A program made the position numbers and the translations under genes. The notes below the pieces were generated by a model that was given only the letters and a program-made list of their open reading frames with translations, did not search any database and was not told the origin of the DNA. DNA of 64,000 nucleotides from Gracilaria gracilis (Eukaryota > Rhodophyta > Florideophyceae > Gracilariales > Gracilariaceae), in assembly GCA_030374805.1 (NCBI GenBank), contig JARGSG010000038.1, positions 62,001 to 126,000 on the forward strand, given 5' to 3'. Positions 50,397 through 59,945 of this stretch are shown one piece after another (within the stretch, counting starts at the first letter, position 1; every line of letters starts with the position of its first letter).

Positions 50397-51110
50397 TGTT
50401 GATGTTGGGACATGGTCGAGTGCCGGTCAGTTCTAGAGGTTGGTCTCGGACTACTTGGAAGCAAAGTTGCAGGGGACGATGGGCACTTTTGGGCACCCTC
50501 TTCGCAAAAGCTCATATGCGTCTCTGCTCAACCCCACCGTGAAACGGCAATATGATTGGATACTGCAAATGCTCTTGTGCAACGTGGTGTCTACAAGTGC
50601 CATGGATTGTATGGAGAGTTATGGTGGTGTGGGCCAAGTGGAGCTCTGTGATTGGACGAGGCTTAGAGTAGTAGACTGACTATGCAGATAGCGAGGATGT
50701 GCTTTCCTAGGCTGGAATGGGCAGTTTTGCATGCAATATGCGATTCTGGGATGCGCAAGGCGGTTGGAGTGCCACCATGCAAATTGATGATTTTTTAGAT
50801 CTGGTTCTGAATCAAAGAACTAGCAATGGATTTGTAGTGTTGATTGATTTAGTTATTTGAAATTGTTGTACTCCAGTTTGCGCGCACTTTCCGTGTACAA
50901 CTGCACACACGTGCAACTTGTAATGACCGCCGTCGTCGCTTGCTGCGACGACGGTGAAGCGCGCGCTAGGGTATTTGTAGGTTGCGATCGACGACCCTCG
51001 AGTAAACGGGTCGACCCTAAGGCCGTCAACCTTCACTTGTTTTACTTTCTCTTTCTTCCATATTTATCTCTACTTACTTCCCTTCTACCCTACCTGCTTG
51101 CGCATCGTTA
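50397..51110 (+). repeat. Solo Copia-1 LTR with 5-bp target duplication
   Basis: A 714-bp LTR (TGTTGATG...GCATCGTTA, type b) sits alone inside Copia-2 integrase. It is flanked by the direct repeat ATCAT at 50392-50396 and 51111-51115. A solo LTR forms when the two LTRs of an inserted element recombine. The target duplication fixes both LTR ends and shows that this family ends in TA rather than CA. Confidence 0.95.
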
Positions 51111-53342
51111 ATCATCTTCAGTACGAAAGCTGCACATCCAAACACACGGGTGTGCTTCAATGTCGGCCTGTTTCCCGTGATCAACGAGTACGGAGTGCTT
51201 CCAGTAGTTGAATGTGGAACACGGTTCCGCACAAACTGTACATGTTTCAACGCAAAAACCCACAAACATTCAGGTAGATTGGCCTGAATGAGCATAGCCT
51301 GAGCTGCTTCCTCCATAGTGCGATTGATGCGCTCGGCTATGGCGTTGTGTTCCGGAGTGTACGGAGGTGAAAAGGAAGTGTCTTCAAATGCGTTTTCTGG
51401 ATTACCTTGTAACGCAATGTATTCCTTAGCGTCATCCGAGTGCAGTTTCTTCACCGCCACTCCTCCAAGCTGCTTGAGCTTCTGTGCAACACCATCATAC
51501 ACCTCACTGATTTGGCTGCGGTGTTTCATGAATCCAATGATAACATATCGTGAGTGGTCATCCACGAATGCTGACGCATACTTAAACCTGTGCGGAAACG
51601 CTGTGGTGAGTAAACCGATGATGTCAGTGTGCACTTTGTCACCAACTGACGATTCACGACTAAATGAACCAGGAAACGGTAGTTTGTGAGCTTTTCCAAG
51701 ACGGCATGACCGACAGATTTCCTCCATTTTCGCAAGACTTGGCACACCATCTGCATGTTTGTGAACAACTTGCAAGTCCTTGGGGGTTCATATGTGCAAG
51801 TCTTCGGTGCCATAGCTGTGTCAAAGCAGTCATCGAGGCCTTCAATGCGCAATCCAAATCAACCTGGCTGGAAGTAAGAGCTCGTTCATGAGTGAAATGC
51901 GCTACCGGTTCCGGCAAAGTGTACAGTCCGGAACGTTTATCGCGCTTTCCTGACCCAATGTGCAAACCATTGTCATGAATCAGACGAACTTCTGCAGAAC
52001 GGAAACGTGACTCAATCTGTTTGTCGGCTAAGCAACCAACAGAAACCAAGTTGTACTCCATTGAAGGAACCAGGAGTGCATCACTCAGACATAAATTCAC
52101 ATTCTCGAAAGGCAGAATCACATCTCCACGCTGAGTTGCAGACACACATGTCTTATCTGCACGCTGTATAACACGCTCCCCCACATCATGCAGTGTACTG
52201 GGAATGAATGCGGAAGCAGAATGGAAGTAGTGCGAGGTCGCTCCACTATCTGCGTAAGTGTCCATGTCTCTTTGAGTGGGTGGTAGAACCGTTGCTTTCT
52301 CCATAGACATGCCAGCTATTTCGATCTTGGGCGATTTGCCAGATGATTTTGAGGAGGTCTTCGGCTTATCTTTTCACTTCAATGTAAGCTTGTCCAGGAT
52401 ACTCTTCGGTAAATGGTTGTCCGGATTGTCTTGGTTCATGTAGCATCGGTCCTGAGTGTGTCCATCACGATCACAAAAATCGCAGTGATGACCATTGGTG
52501 CTACCAGCTGCCAGTGCACGATTAGTAGGAGCATCATCAGAGTCATTTCCATCTCGATGATTTGCACTTGCAGAGGTACCAGACTGCCTTCCAGAACCTT
52601 TTCTTTTATTCTTCTTGCGACTGCAACTACGTCCAGAAGTTATATGACGTGCATTGTACTCATCGATAAGTGTGGCAGCAACATAATCCCAAGTCAGTTC
52701 GGATACTTCCTTGGTGCGCAACGCCGCAACGGTAGACTCCAAAGAACTTTGCGGATCAATAGAAGCCAAAAGCATAGGAGCCTTATGCGATTCCGGAATA
52801 GCGGCATCCTTGCCCATGCGATCCAACTGTGAGAACAATGCAGTGAATTGATCGACATACTCAGAAATGTTCTGTCCATTATACGACATACGGAACAGTT
52901 GAGTCTGAACCGCGATCCGAGAAACCGTTCGATTAGGTGCATAACGCGCATCAAGCATCTTGAGCATTCGTGCCGGATCATCATCCACGTCCATTACCAC
53001 ACTTAGAGGAGCATCGCCAAGTGCACATATGATGATCCCACACTCCTTCTCACGCGTAGACAATGTGCGATTGGCCTCTGCAGAAGATCCTTGACCATCC
53101 GTACCAGTGATATCAGTGGATATAGACTGCTCAGCATCAGTGTTAACAACATTCCAGACACCTTTGATGCGACATGCGGCACGAAGACGATTTTTTTTTT
53201 TTCAATCAATTGCTTTTTATTTATAGTGTTCCCAATGTCCCATGAAGAGCAGCAGGGTAACACTGTCAAGGTGTAAACTAACTTGGTCAATTACGAACCA
53301 ACGCAATCATTCTTACTACTTATAAGTATATATAGCACAGAT

Positions 53343-56324
53343 TTACAACTGTGCTTCTTCCAATACATCTAGTACTTCGGTCGCCTCCTGTCTCTCTCCA
53401 GGTGACCAATCTTCCATTCCGAGTAGTACCTTCAGTCTTCCGTACTTCCAGTACTCGTGCCCAAGTACATCACGTGCCTCCATTGGGTTCGCTGGGAACT
53501 CATTGAAGTACCATCGGATACCCATCATTCGGTGCGAAACTTTGCGCAACCGAAGAACGGGTGGGTATTTTCCATTCGCAGCACACGGGATTTTGCGAAC
53601 GCGTCTTGCCGAGGCAAGTTTCCACTCCGCATCCCGTATTCTTCCTATTCCTTTTGTACACACATTATCAATTTCAGCTCGTAGTGCTGAAATTGAAGGA
53701 TGTGCATTATACAGCGACAGCTGCCGACATGCCCGGTTCACCTTCAACTGTCGCGATCTGTGTTCCAATTCAAGGTTCAATGCCGTCTCACGACACGATT
53801 GATAATGCCGTAGACGTTTGGAGGCGAGCACAATTCGTCGCAGAGCCGCAGACTCTAAACGACAAAGTGCACGCATCATCGGCACCCGATATGTTCCAAA
53901 CCGAGATGCCATTTTTCCAAGAATCAGTTTGAAGAACGTTGCTTCAAGCTTCACTATCGCCATTTCCAAATGAGGCGTGAGCGGTACAAGATGCAACGCA
54001 TATTCGTAAATCGACCTCACGAATGCGCGGTACAAACTCACACAGCTGCGCGTATCAAATCCATTCCGGTGCAGACCAGCACCGGCTAGGCTTCCCAATC
54101 GACGTTGAGCATTTTGTACGCGTTCCATGTGCTTGTCGCTTGTTACTCCATTGGTGTTTAGAGACACCCCCAGATATACTGCACTACGTACCACGCTCAG
54201 CTTATCACCAGCAAGTGTGAATATTGCAGACTGATTTTGGTCTGCAGGCAGTTGCAGTACTATCGACTTGCCGTTTGCAGTGTTCCACGGCATTTGCATT
54301 TCTTTGCCCCAACTACTGCATATGTCTAGCAGTAGTTGCAGCCCGCTATCAGTCTTCGCCATCAGAATCACATCGTCGGCAAATGCACTTGCACCTCGAT
54401 CCGACACATGATATGGCACCTCCTGCACTCGATATAGCATGGAATCAATATACATGTTGAACAATGTACAGCTGAATGGGTCACCTTGAGGCACTCCAAG
54501 AGTCATTTGTACTTGTTCATCTTTCCAATTTCCATTTATGAAAGCGTTGACTGGTTGCAGCAGCAAAGTAGTCATTGCCGCATGCTTCGGTTGTAGCCTG
54601 GATGCGCACACTTGCGACAATAGTTTTCGGTTAACTTTGTCGTACGCCTTCGTTAGATCCAGTACTGCCACACGCGAGTGGCCGTTTGTGATGATGTTAC
54701 TCACCTCCACAATCGACTGTTCTGTTCCATTGTACTTTGAGAACCCATACTGGTACTCATGAAACTCGATATAGTTCATCACGATCGAGTTTAATGCAGC
54801 CGAAATTGCTTTGCGCAAGTGCGACAGAATAGAGATCGGTCGGTAGTTGGATGGTACCGAGATGTCGCCTTTCTTGTATATGGGCGATATACGTGTCTGC
54901 CGCAACGTTGATGGTAGATATGCCAACTTGCCACACGCTCGCCACAGCTTGAGAAGCGTGGAAGCGCACAAAGTTGGACTCACCTGTAGCATTTCCGATG
55001 CCACGTTATCGCGCCCAATCGATCTTCCCTTCTTTGCATCCTTGATCGATTTTTCCAATGCAATCCGGAACGAGTACGGAACATCAAATGTGACTGCTTT
55101 CACCCCACATTCGGGTGGCTGGTACTCGGCAATAAACTCAGCGTAGTCCTGTGGGTCTAATGGATTTCCACGTTCCAGTGCCCTTGCGCTATGCTGAGAT
55201 CGTAATTTCATCACCGAGTTGATTCGATTCACTGTTTGAGATGCTGTTTCGTCCTCGGCGGTATCAAGAAATTCGTCCAACAGTTGTCTCTTCTTTGCTC
55301 GACAACGACGTTTAATGAATCGGTCAATCACCTTGTACACATTCCACATTTGAATGTTGCTACTTCGTTTCCACCGTTTGTAATATGTAGATCGCACACG
55401 ACTCAACTGGTCAAGACTAGAATCCCAGAAGAAGCGATAGCGGTCAGGACGCATTGATACGGAAGTGATCCAGGGGCTACTGATTGTGTCCACGAGTTGG
55501 CAACATGCATCCTCCAGATCCTCTTCTGAGGTTGCGTGGTCAAAACGAGAAGCCACATTAGGCAAATTGGCTTTGTAATATGTCTGAGCGTCTTCGATTC
55601 TGTCCACGCATTTGAGTTGCGCCCTCGAAATCTTCGGTTTTCGAGGTGAGAATTGAGTTGTCATCCAGTCAATGTCGGCAACAACCATGTTGTGATCCGA
55701 GACTGCATCCCACGATCCACTGGTTGTTGCCACATTTCGAACAGACACTCGCTTCGAGATGAAGAAATCCACTACACTCGAACCATTTGGGGTGCGAAAC
55801 GTTGGCGTCAACTCGGATGGAGCCCTCAGCAAGAGGTCCCATTTGCGGATCCACGCTCGGAGGCGGCGACCATGCCTGTTGGTTCGTTGATCCCAGTCGT
55901 CATGGCGGGCATTCCAATCCCCAGCCAGTAACGTCGGACCCCGGATCAAAGACTTCAATCGCTCCAGGAATCCCTTTATGTCCTCATCTGAAGCGCTCGG
56001 ACTAAGATATACTCCTATCACATTGAGATCTGGGCGAACTCTCAGTGCCAGGATTTGGTATGCTGCGGTGCCGTACTTGCCCACGACCTTCGTACAGAAG
56101 CGCTGATGATGGAAAATCGTGATCCCACCTCTCGGCGCACGACTCCTATACTCCGCTTCAAGCGCCACACTCACATGTGGCAATGCCAACGACACCTCAT
56201 CGGAGGGACGTTGCCATGTTTCCACAACGCACAGAAAGTCTAAACCTAGTACTTTCCATGCACGGTGGACTTCGGCCTCGCTATGTGCGAGACCTCTCAC
56301 GTTGAAAGTACCAACCCGGATCAC
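53343..56324 (-). CDS. LINE ORF2: AP endonuclease and reverse transcriptase (copy 2)
   Basis: 993 codons, intact. Endonuclease residues (FNVRG, VVETW, AGDWNAR, SDHN) and reverse transcriptase residues (LDLTKAYDKVNR, VPQGDPFS, FADD) are the same as in copy 1. Differences from copy 1 are about six substitutions (for example in SSWGKEMQMP, ILGKMASRF and LLGMEDWSP). The first codon is again GTG overlapping the ORF1 stop in GTGA. Two nearly identical intact copies within one window suggest recent mobility or gene conversion. Confidence 0.9.
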   Translation of the reverse strand: MIRVGTFNVRGLAHSEAEVHRAWKVLGLDFLCVVETWQRPSDEVSLALPHVSVALEAEYRSRAPRGGITIFHHQRFCTKVVGKYGTAAYQILALRVRPDLNVIGVYLSPSASDEDIKGFLERLKSLIRGPTLLAGDWNARHDDWDQRTNRHGRRLRAWIRKWDLLLRAPSELTPTFRTPNGSSVVDFFISKRVSVRNVATTSGSWDAVSDHNMVVADIDWMTTQFSPRKPKISRAQLKCVDRIEDAQTYYKANLPNVASRFDHATSEEDLEDACCQLVDTISSPWITSVSMRPDRYRFFWDSSLDQLSRVRSTYYKRWKRSSNIQMWNVYKVIDRFIKRRCRAKKRQLLDEFLDTAEDETASQTVNRINSVMKLRSQHSARALERGNPLDPQDYAEFIAEYQPPECGVKAVTFDVPYSFRIALEKSIKDAKKGRSIGRDNVASEMLQVSPTLCASTLLKLWRACGKLAYLPSTLRQTRISPIYKKGDISVPSNYRPISILSHLRKAISAALNSIVMNYIEFHEYQYGFSKYNGTEQSIVEVSNIITNGHSRVAVLDLTKAYDKVNRKLLSQVCASRLQPKHAAMTTLLLQPVNAFINGNWKDEQVQMTLGVPQGDPFSCTLFNMYIDSMLYRVQEVPYHVSDRGASAFADDVILMAKTDSGLQLLLDICSSWGKEMQMPWNTANGKSIVLQLPADQNQSAIFTLAGDKLSVVRSAVYLGVSLNTNGVTSDKHMERVQNAQRRLGSLAGAGLHRNGFDTRSCVSLYRAFVRSIYEYALHLVPLTPHLEMAIVKLEATFFKLILGKMASRFGTYRVPMMRALCRLESAALRRIVLASKRLRHYQSCRETALNLELEHRSRQLKVNRACRQLSLYNAHPSISALRAEIDNVCTKGIGRIRDAEWKLASARRVRKIPCAANGKYPPVLRLRKVSHRMMGIRWYFNEFPANPMEARDVLGHEYWKYGRLKVLLGMEDWSPGERQEATEVLDVLEEAQL

Positions 56325-58430
56325 AACGCCTCACCATTCTGGTGACCGTTATGTGGAATTGGACCGGTTTGCGTCGTAGTCGACGGCACATTAATGCTCA
56401 CAGAGAACACATTTCGTACCAATCTGTTCGGACGACGCATTTCGTGGTCATAAGTGGGAGCACCATCGTGGTCCCAATCCGATGACAGACTCTCATTTGG
56501 AGTCTGAAGCGGTTCCAATGGGCTCGTTTGGGCCGCTTCCATAGTGATATCTTTCGGATCGGCGGTCACTGCTCCTGTACTTGCAGTGATTGCAGTGGTG
56601 TGGTGTGCCAATTCTGGGAGTTGTGGCACGTTATTTTCCGTGTTATGAGCATCATTGTTTGCCCCAGACACCGAAACGACACTTTGTCGAGTGTCGGTGG
56701 ACAACTCCGACGACTGCGATTGTTGTTCAGTTTCGATGATGTGGGATATCTGCTCAGTGTTCTGCTCGTCTTCTGGTGCATTGGGCTCTTCAGAGTCAGT
56801 TGAAATGCTCATAGGCTGTGGACATTCTGTTGCTCCTGTTTCCTCTGAAACAAAGTGGACATTCGTCCGAGGCCCAGTATTGCCGTCTATCGTCCGATTA
56901 GTGCGCTGAACCATCGCTGGAACCCTTCTTTCAACGATGGATGCGGTTGACTCTTCGGCGAAACGTACATGAGTTCTCATTTTCGTATGGGCATCGATCG
57001 CCGCTACTGTTGTTTGGGAGTCCTCTGCGAACCTAATATGTGTACGCAATGGTGCAAGGCGGTCGATCGGATGGGCAGCTCTGGTATGAGTCCCCTTAGG
57101 TACCATCGGACTTGCCTTGGAAGAATCACGGTCGACTTTCCCAGGCTGTTTTGCAGTCGGGTTCACACTTTGGTTCGGTGTACTTGGCTGCTTATTGTGC
57201 ATCAACTCCTGTGTTACCTTCACTTGGGACGTATACCAATGCTTGGCCCACGCTGACGTTGTGCGAGTTGCTGCAGTCTGCAAGCGATATAGCGCCTGCT
57301 CCAGGTTTTTCTGTCGTCGTTCGGCCTTACTCATCATCTTTCGCGATGACATGGCATTCGAGGTGGCGGCGAAGTTAGGCATGTGCGTGTACCCGGCTGC
57401 ACGCATTCCTGCAACCAGTTTGTGAGCAACGTCAGTCGCAGTCACGATTTCCAATATCGAACGTCCTATGAAGGACAGAGCGATAACGCAACGGCTCGGA
57501 AGTCCACTGCGAAGGTGTCTCATGAGAGGGCGGTAGGGGCCGCGCGGTATGCCACGGAAGTACTGCGCTTCCATTTTCGGGGGCCGAGATTGAGATATCG
57601 GCAGTGGTGCATATCCTCCAGACTTGAGGTTGTGAGCCATTTTAGCCATTCGAGTAAGAAACTGAGGTGGTAACTTGTTCAATGACCGAGGCTGGCTCTC
57701 TCTAGCAATCTGCGCCCAAGTCTTTACACCAGTATTTGTCCCAGTCCTTGCTTCAGGGACAGTGTTTATCTGCGGTTGTGCTCGTCCAGTGTTGGGCGGA
57801 GCCGTGTTAGGTGGCTGTCTGTTAACGGCCGTCTCGACAGATCGTGCTTCAATTTCTAGAGCACGTTGGTTTTATCTCTGTTGTGGTACCGTGGCATGGT
57901 TGCGAGAGGACTGGAGCTGCTGGGTGAGCCGAGCAACTTGATCCTCTAGTGTCTGGCATCTCCTCAAGATCGACTCCCATTGCTGTTTTGGTATCTGTAC
58001 GACGGCAACAGGTGCGCTAGAGGGTGTGCTGGTGTGGCTGATGGGGTGCTCGGCAACCGGTGAGGGCGTAGGAGCGGATGCGACTGACGCCTGGGAGCTG
58101 TTCCTTGGGCTGCTCGGCGCCAGAAATGGTCGAATTATTTCATGGAATCGCGAACCGCCAAAGGAGCGATGGCAGCCTTTGACGGAGCAGCGCACAGTGG
58201 GTCCAAACTTAGAGTTACCATTTAGAGTGAATGAATTCTTAGAATGGCAGTTTGGGCACTTGATGAGCGTTCGACACGCTCCAAAGGTGGCCCTCGCCTC
58301 GTCCGGGGTGCACACAGGCTGAGGGTCTTTGCGGTCTGGGGTCGGCGAAACTTTCTTCCGAACGGTATTTGAAAGACCTGGTCTCCAAGATTCGGATTCA
58401 GGTTCGCTATTACCATCAAGTGGAAAGCGA
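56321..58430 (-). pseudogene. LINE ORF1 (copy 2), one in-frame stop
   Basis: One frame of about 700 codons is interrupted by a TAA at 57872-57874. The N-terminal part has a zinc-ribbon-like segment (CPNCHSKNSFTLNG ... RCSVKGCHRSFGG) and a short coiled coil (QQWESILRRCQTLEDQVARL). The part after the stop equals the ORF1 tail of copy 1 (HIRFAED-type repeats, acidic low-complexity end). The open frame extends upstream into Copia-2 gag sequence in another phase, so the ATG at 58466-58468 is not the LINE's own start. ORF1 proteins of LINEs bind RNA and act as chaperones; the zinc ribbon here is not the usual CCHC knuckle. Confidence 0.65.
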
Positions 58431-58526
58431 ATGCCGCCAGAGTGCGTAATCCTCACCGCGCTTGCCATGAAAGCGGGGAATCTTCACACCAGAGTTGGTT
58501 TCAGTTTCCTTTTCCGAGTCTGACAT

Positions 58527-59217
58527 TGTCAAAGACTCGTTCCGAATACAACCAGATCCAGGAAACCAAGTAGAAAACAGGACAGAGAAACAAAAGTAAC
58601 TTTTGACAAACAACAATACAAGCAGTGTGAGGGACTCAATGCTTATGTTACACAAAGAGGGTAGAGGCTGGAGTGGAGTACTCTCGACATTCAACAGCGA
58701 GGGCGCCAGCGGAGACCGTGTAACGAAGTCTACAACGCTCGTCGGGACGCGTCCCGTACGCGATCACAGGCAGAGTTCGGGTACTCGACGTCTGGAGTAT
58801 ACTCACGGGTGAGACAGAACTCAAACACGGAAACAAGAAAGAAGAAGAAGAAAAAGCAGCGGGTCCACTGGCAGGAGTTATCTAGCTCCGCTTACCCTAG
58901 AGGTCCGAACCTCTGATCCCTGGTTACTCTCTCCAGGTGAGATGCGATATCTTCTTGACCTACCCTGCTCTGCGCACTTCAGAGCGAGGGGCTTTACAAT
59001 CCGTACGAGACGTCCCAGGGAGGTTAGTAGCCAAAGATATGCGTTCACCAGTTAGCGCCTGCTAGTCACTTGCGGGAAATCAGCGCGGTCCTTCGCGCTC
59101 GCTCGCTCGCTCGCCCAATACGCGTACCTGTCGCAGATAGGAAAACTTCTTAGAATCCAAATGAAAAGTTAGAAGAGCGTGACGTCTGCGAATAGTCGAC
59201 GCTCTGGGCCCATAACC
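58527..59217 (-). other. Copia-2 leader with primer-binding site
   Basis: The minus-strand primer site GGTTATGGGCCCAG lies at 59204-59217. The leader shares with Copia-1 a conserved block (GGAGAGAGT, GGTTCGGACC, near 58880-58945) and a single copy of the ~150-bp unit that is doubled in Copia-1. A GCTC microsatellite (about 59098-59114) is also present. Confidence 0.7.
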
Positions 59218-59945
59218 TGACGCAACGAACGCAGGTTAGAGAAGGAAAGGGGAAAGTAGTGAAGAAGATGAGTAAGACAAACAAAGGGGGTAGGCCACTT
59301 TCTTCCCGAGTTTAGTGATCGGGCAGCGATCGCAACCTACAAATACTCTAGCGCGCGCCGACGCCGTCGCAGCCAGCGATATAACTGCACACGTTGTCAA
59401 AGTGTACACTTTGACAGCAAAAGCGCGCGCAAAACACAATACGAATTCAAACAACTAAATCAAATCGTGCCAAATCCAATGTCAACTACATGATCCATAT
59501 CTTGCTCTAAAAAATTGACAATTTCGGTCTGGAACAGCCAACACCCTCGCGCAGCTCAGAATCGCACATTCGCTCCAAAACCCTTCATAGTAGCCCAGAA
59601 TCGCATACATTGCACAACCCCTCACAATGGCCTATAATAACAGATACTCCGCTAACGCATAACTCGCCACCACCTACAGGCTGCAGCCAATCACAGCGTA
59701 CCACTTGTTCCATCTGCCTTTCTCGCTCCATACAACACGTTCCACTTGTGCAAACGACGTTGCATGTAGCCATTTGCAGTGGCCAATCATATTGCAGTAT
59801 CACGTTCGGTTCGCGGAGACACGCCTATCCGCTTTTCTCATGAGGGTGCCCAAAAGTGCCCATGCTCCCCGGCAACTTTGTATTCCAAGTACTTGGAGCA
59901 CCCTTGAGGGACTGACAGGCACTCGACCACATCCATACATCAACA
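59218..59945 (-). repeat. Copia-2 5' LTR
   Basis: 728 bp on the minus strand, from TGTTGATGTATGG to GCGTCA, followed directly by the primer site. Unlike Copia-1 it ends in CA. Its outer edge abuts Copia-B reverse transcriptase sequence, which marks Copia-2 as inserted there. Confidence 0.8.

Larger units (their letters stand above)
53191..58430 (-). mobile_element. LINE copy 2 (APE-type non-LTR retrotransposon)
   Basis: Same family as the LINE at 15896-20403, in opposite orientation. It comprises ORF1, ORF2, a 3' UTR with a reversed AATAAA at about 53217-53222, and a T run (A tail on the minus strand) at 53191-53202. It is inserted in Copia-2 gag; at most 2-3 bases are repeated at its edges, so a clear target duplication is absent. 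ORF1 has no start codon of its own at the left edge, so this copy is probably 5' truncated too, only less than copy 1. Confidence 0.85.
49910..59945 (-). mobile_element. Copia-2 element, nested and interrupted
   Basis: This Ty1/Copia element on the minus strand is clearly related to Copia-1 but diverged. Parts: 5' LTR 59218-59945, leader with primer site 59204-59217, gag start (58526 downward), then a LINE insertion (53191-58430), the rest of gag (53190-52374, zinc knuckle CDFCDRDGHTQDRC), protease and integrase (52310-51116; protease DSGATSHYF, integrase PYTPEHNAIAERINRTMEE), a solo Copia-1 LTR insertion, and integrase tail (50396-49910). Reverse transcriptase and the 3' LTR are missing beyond the Copia-1 array edge. 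It is broken by insertions and truncation and is older than everything inserted in it. Confidence 0.85.
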
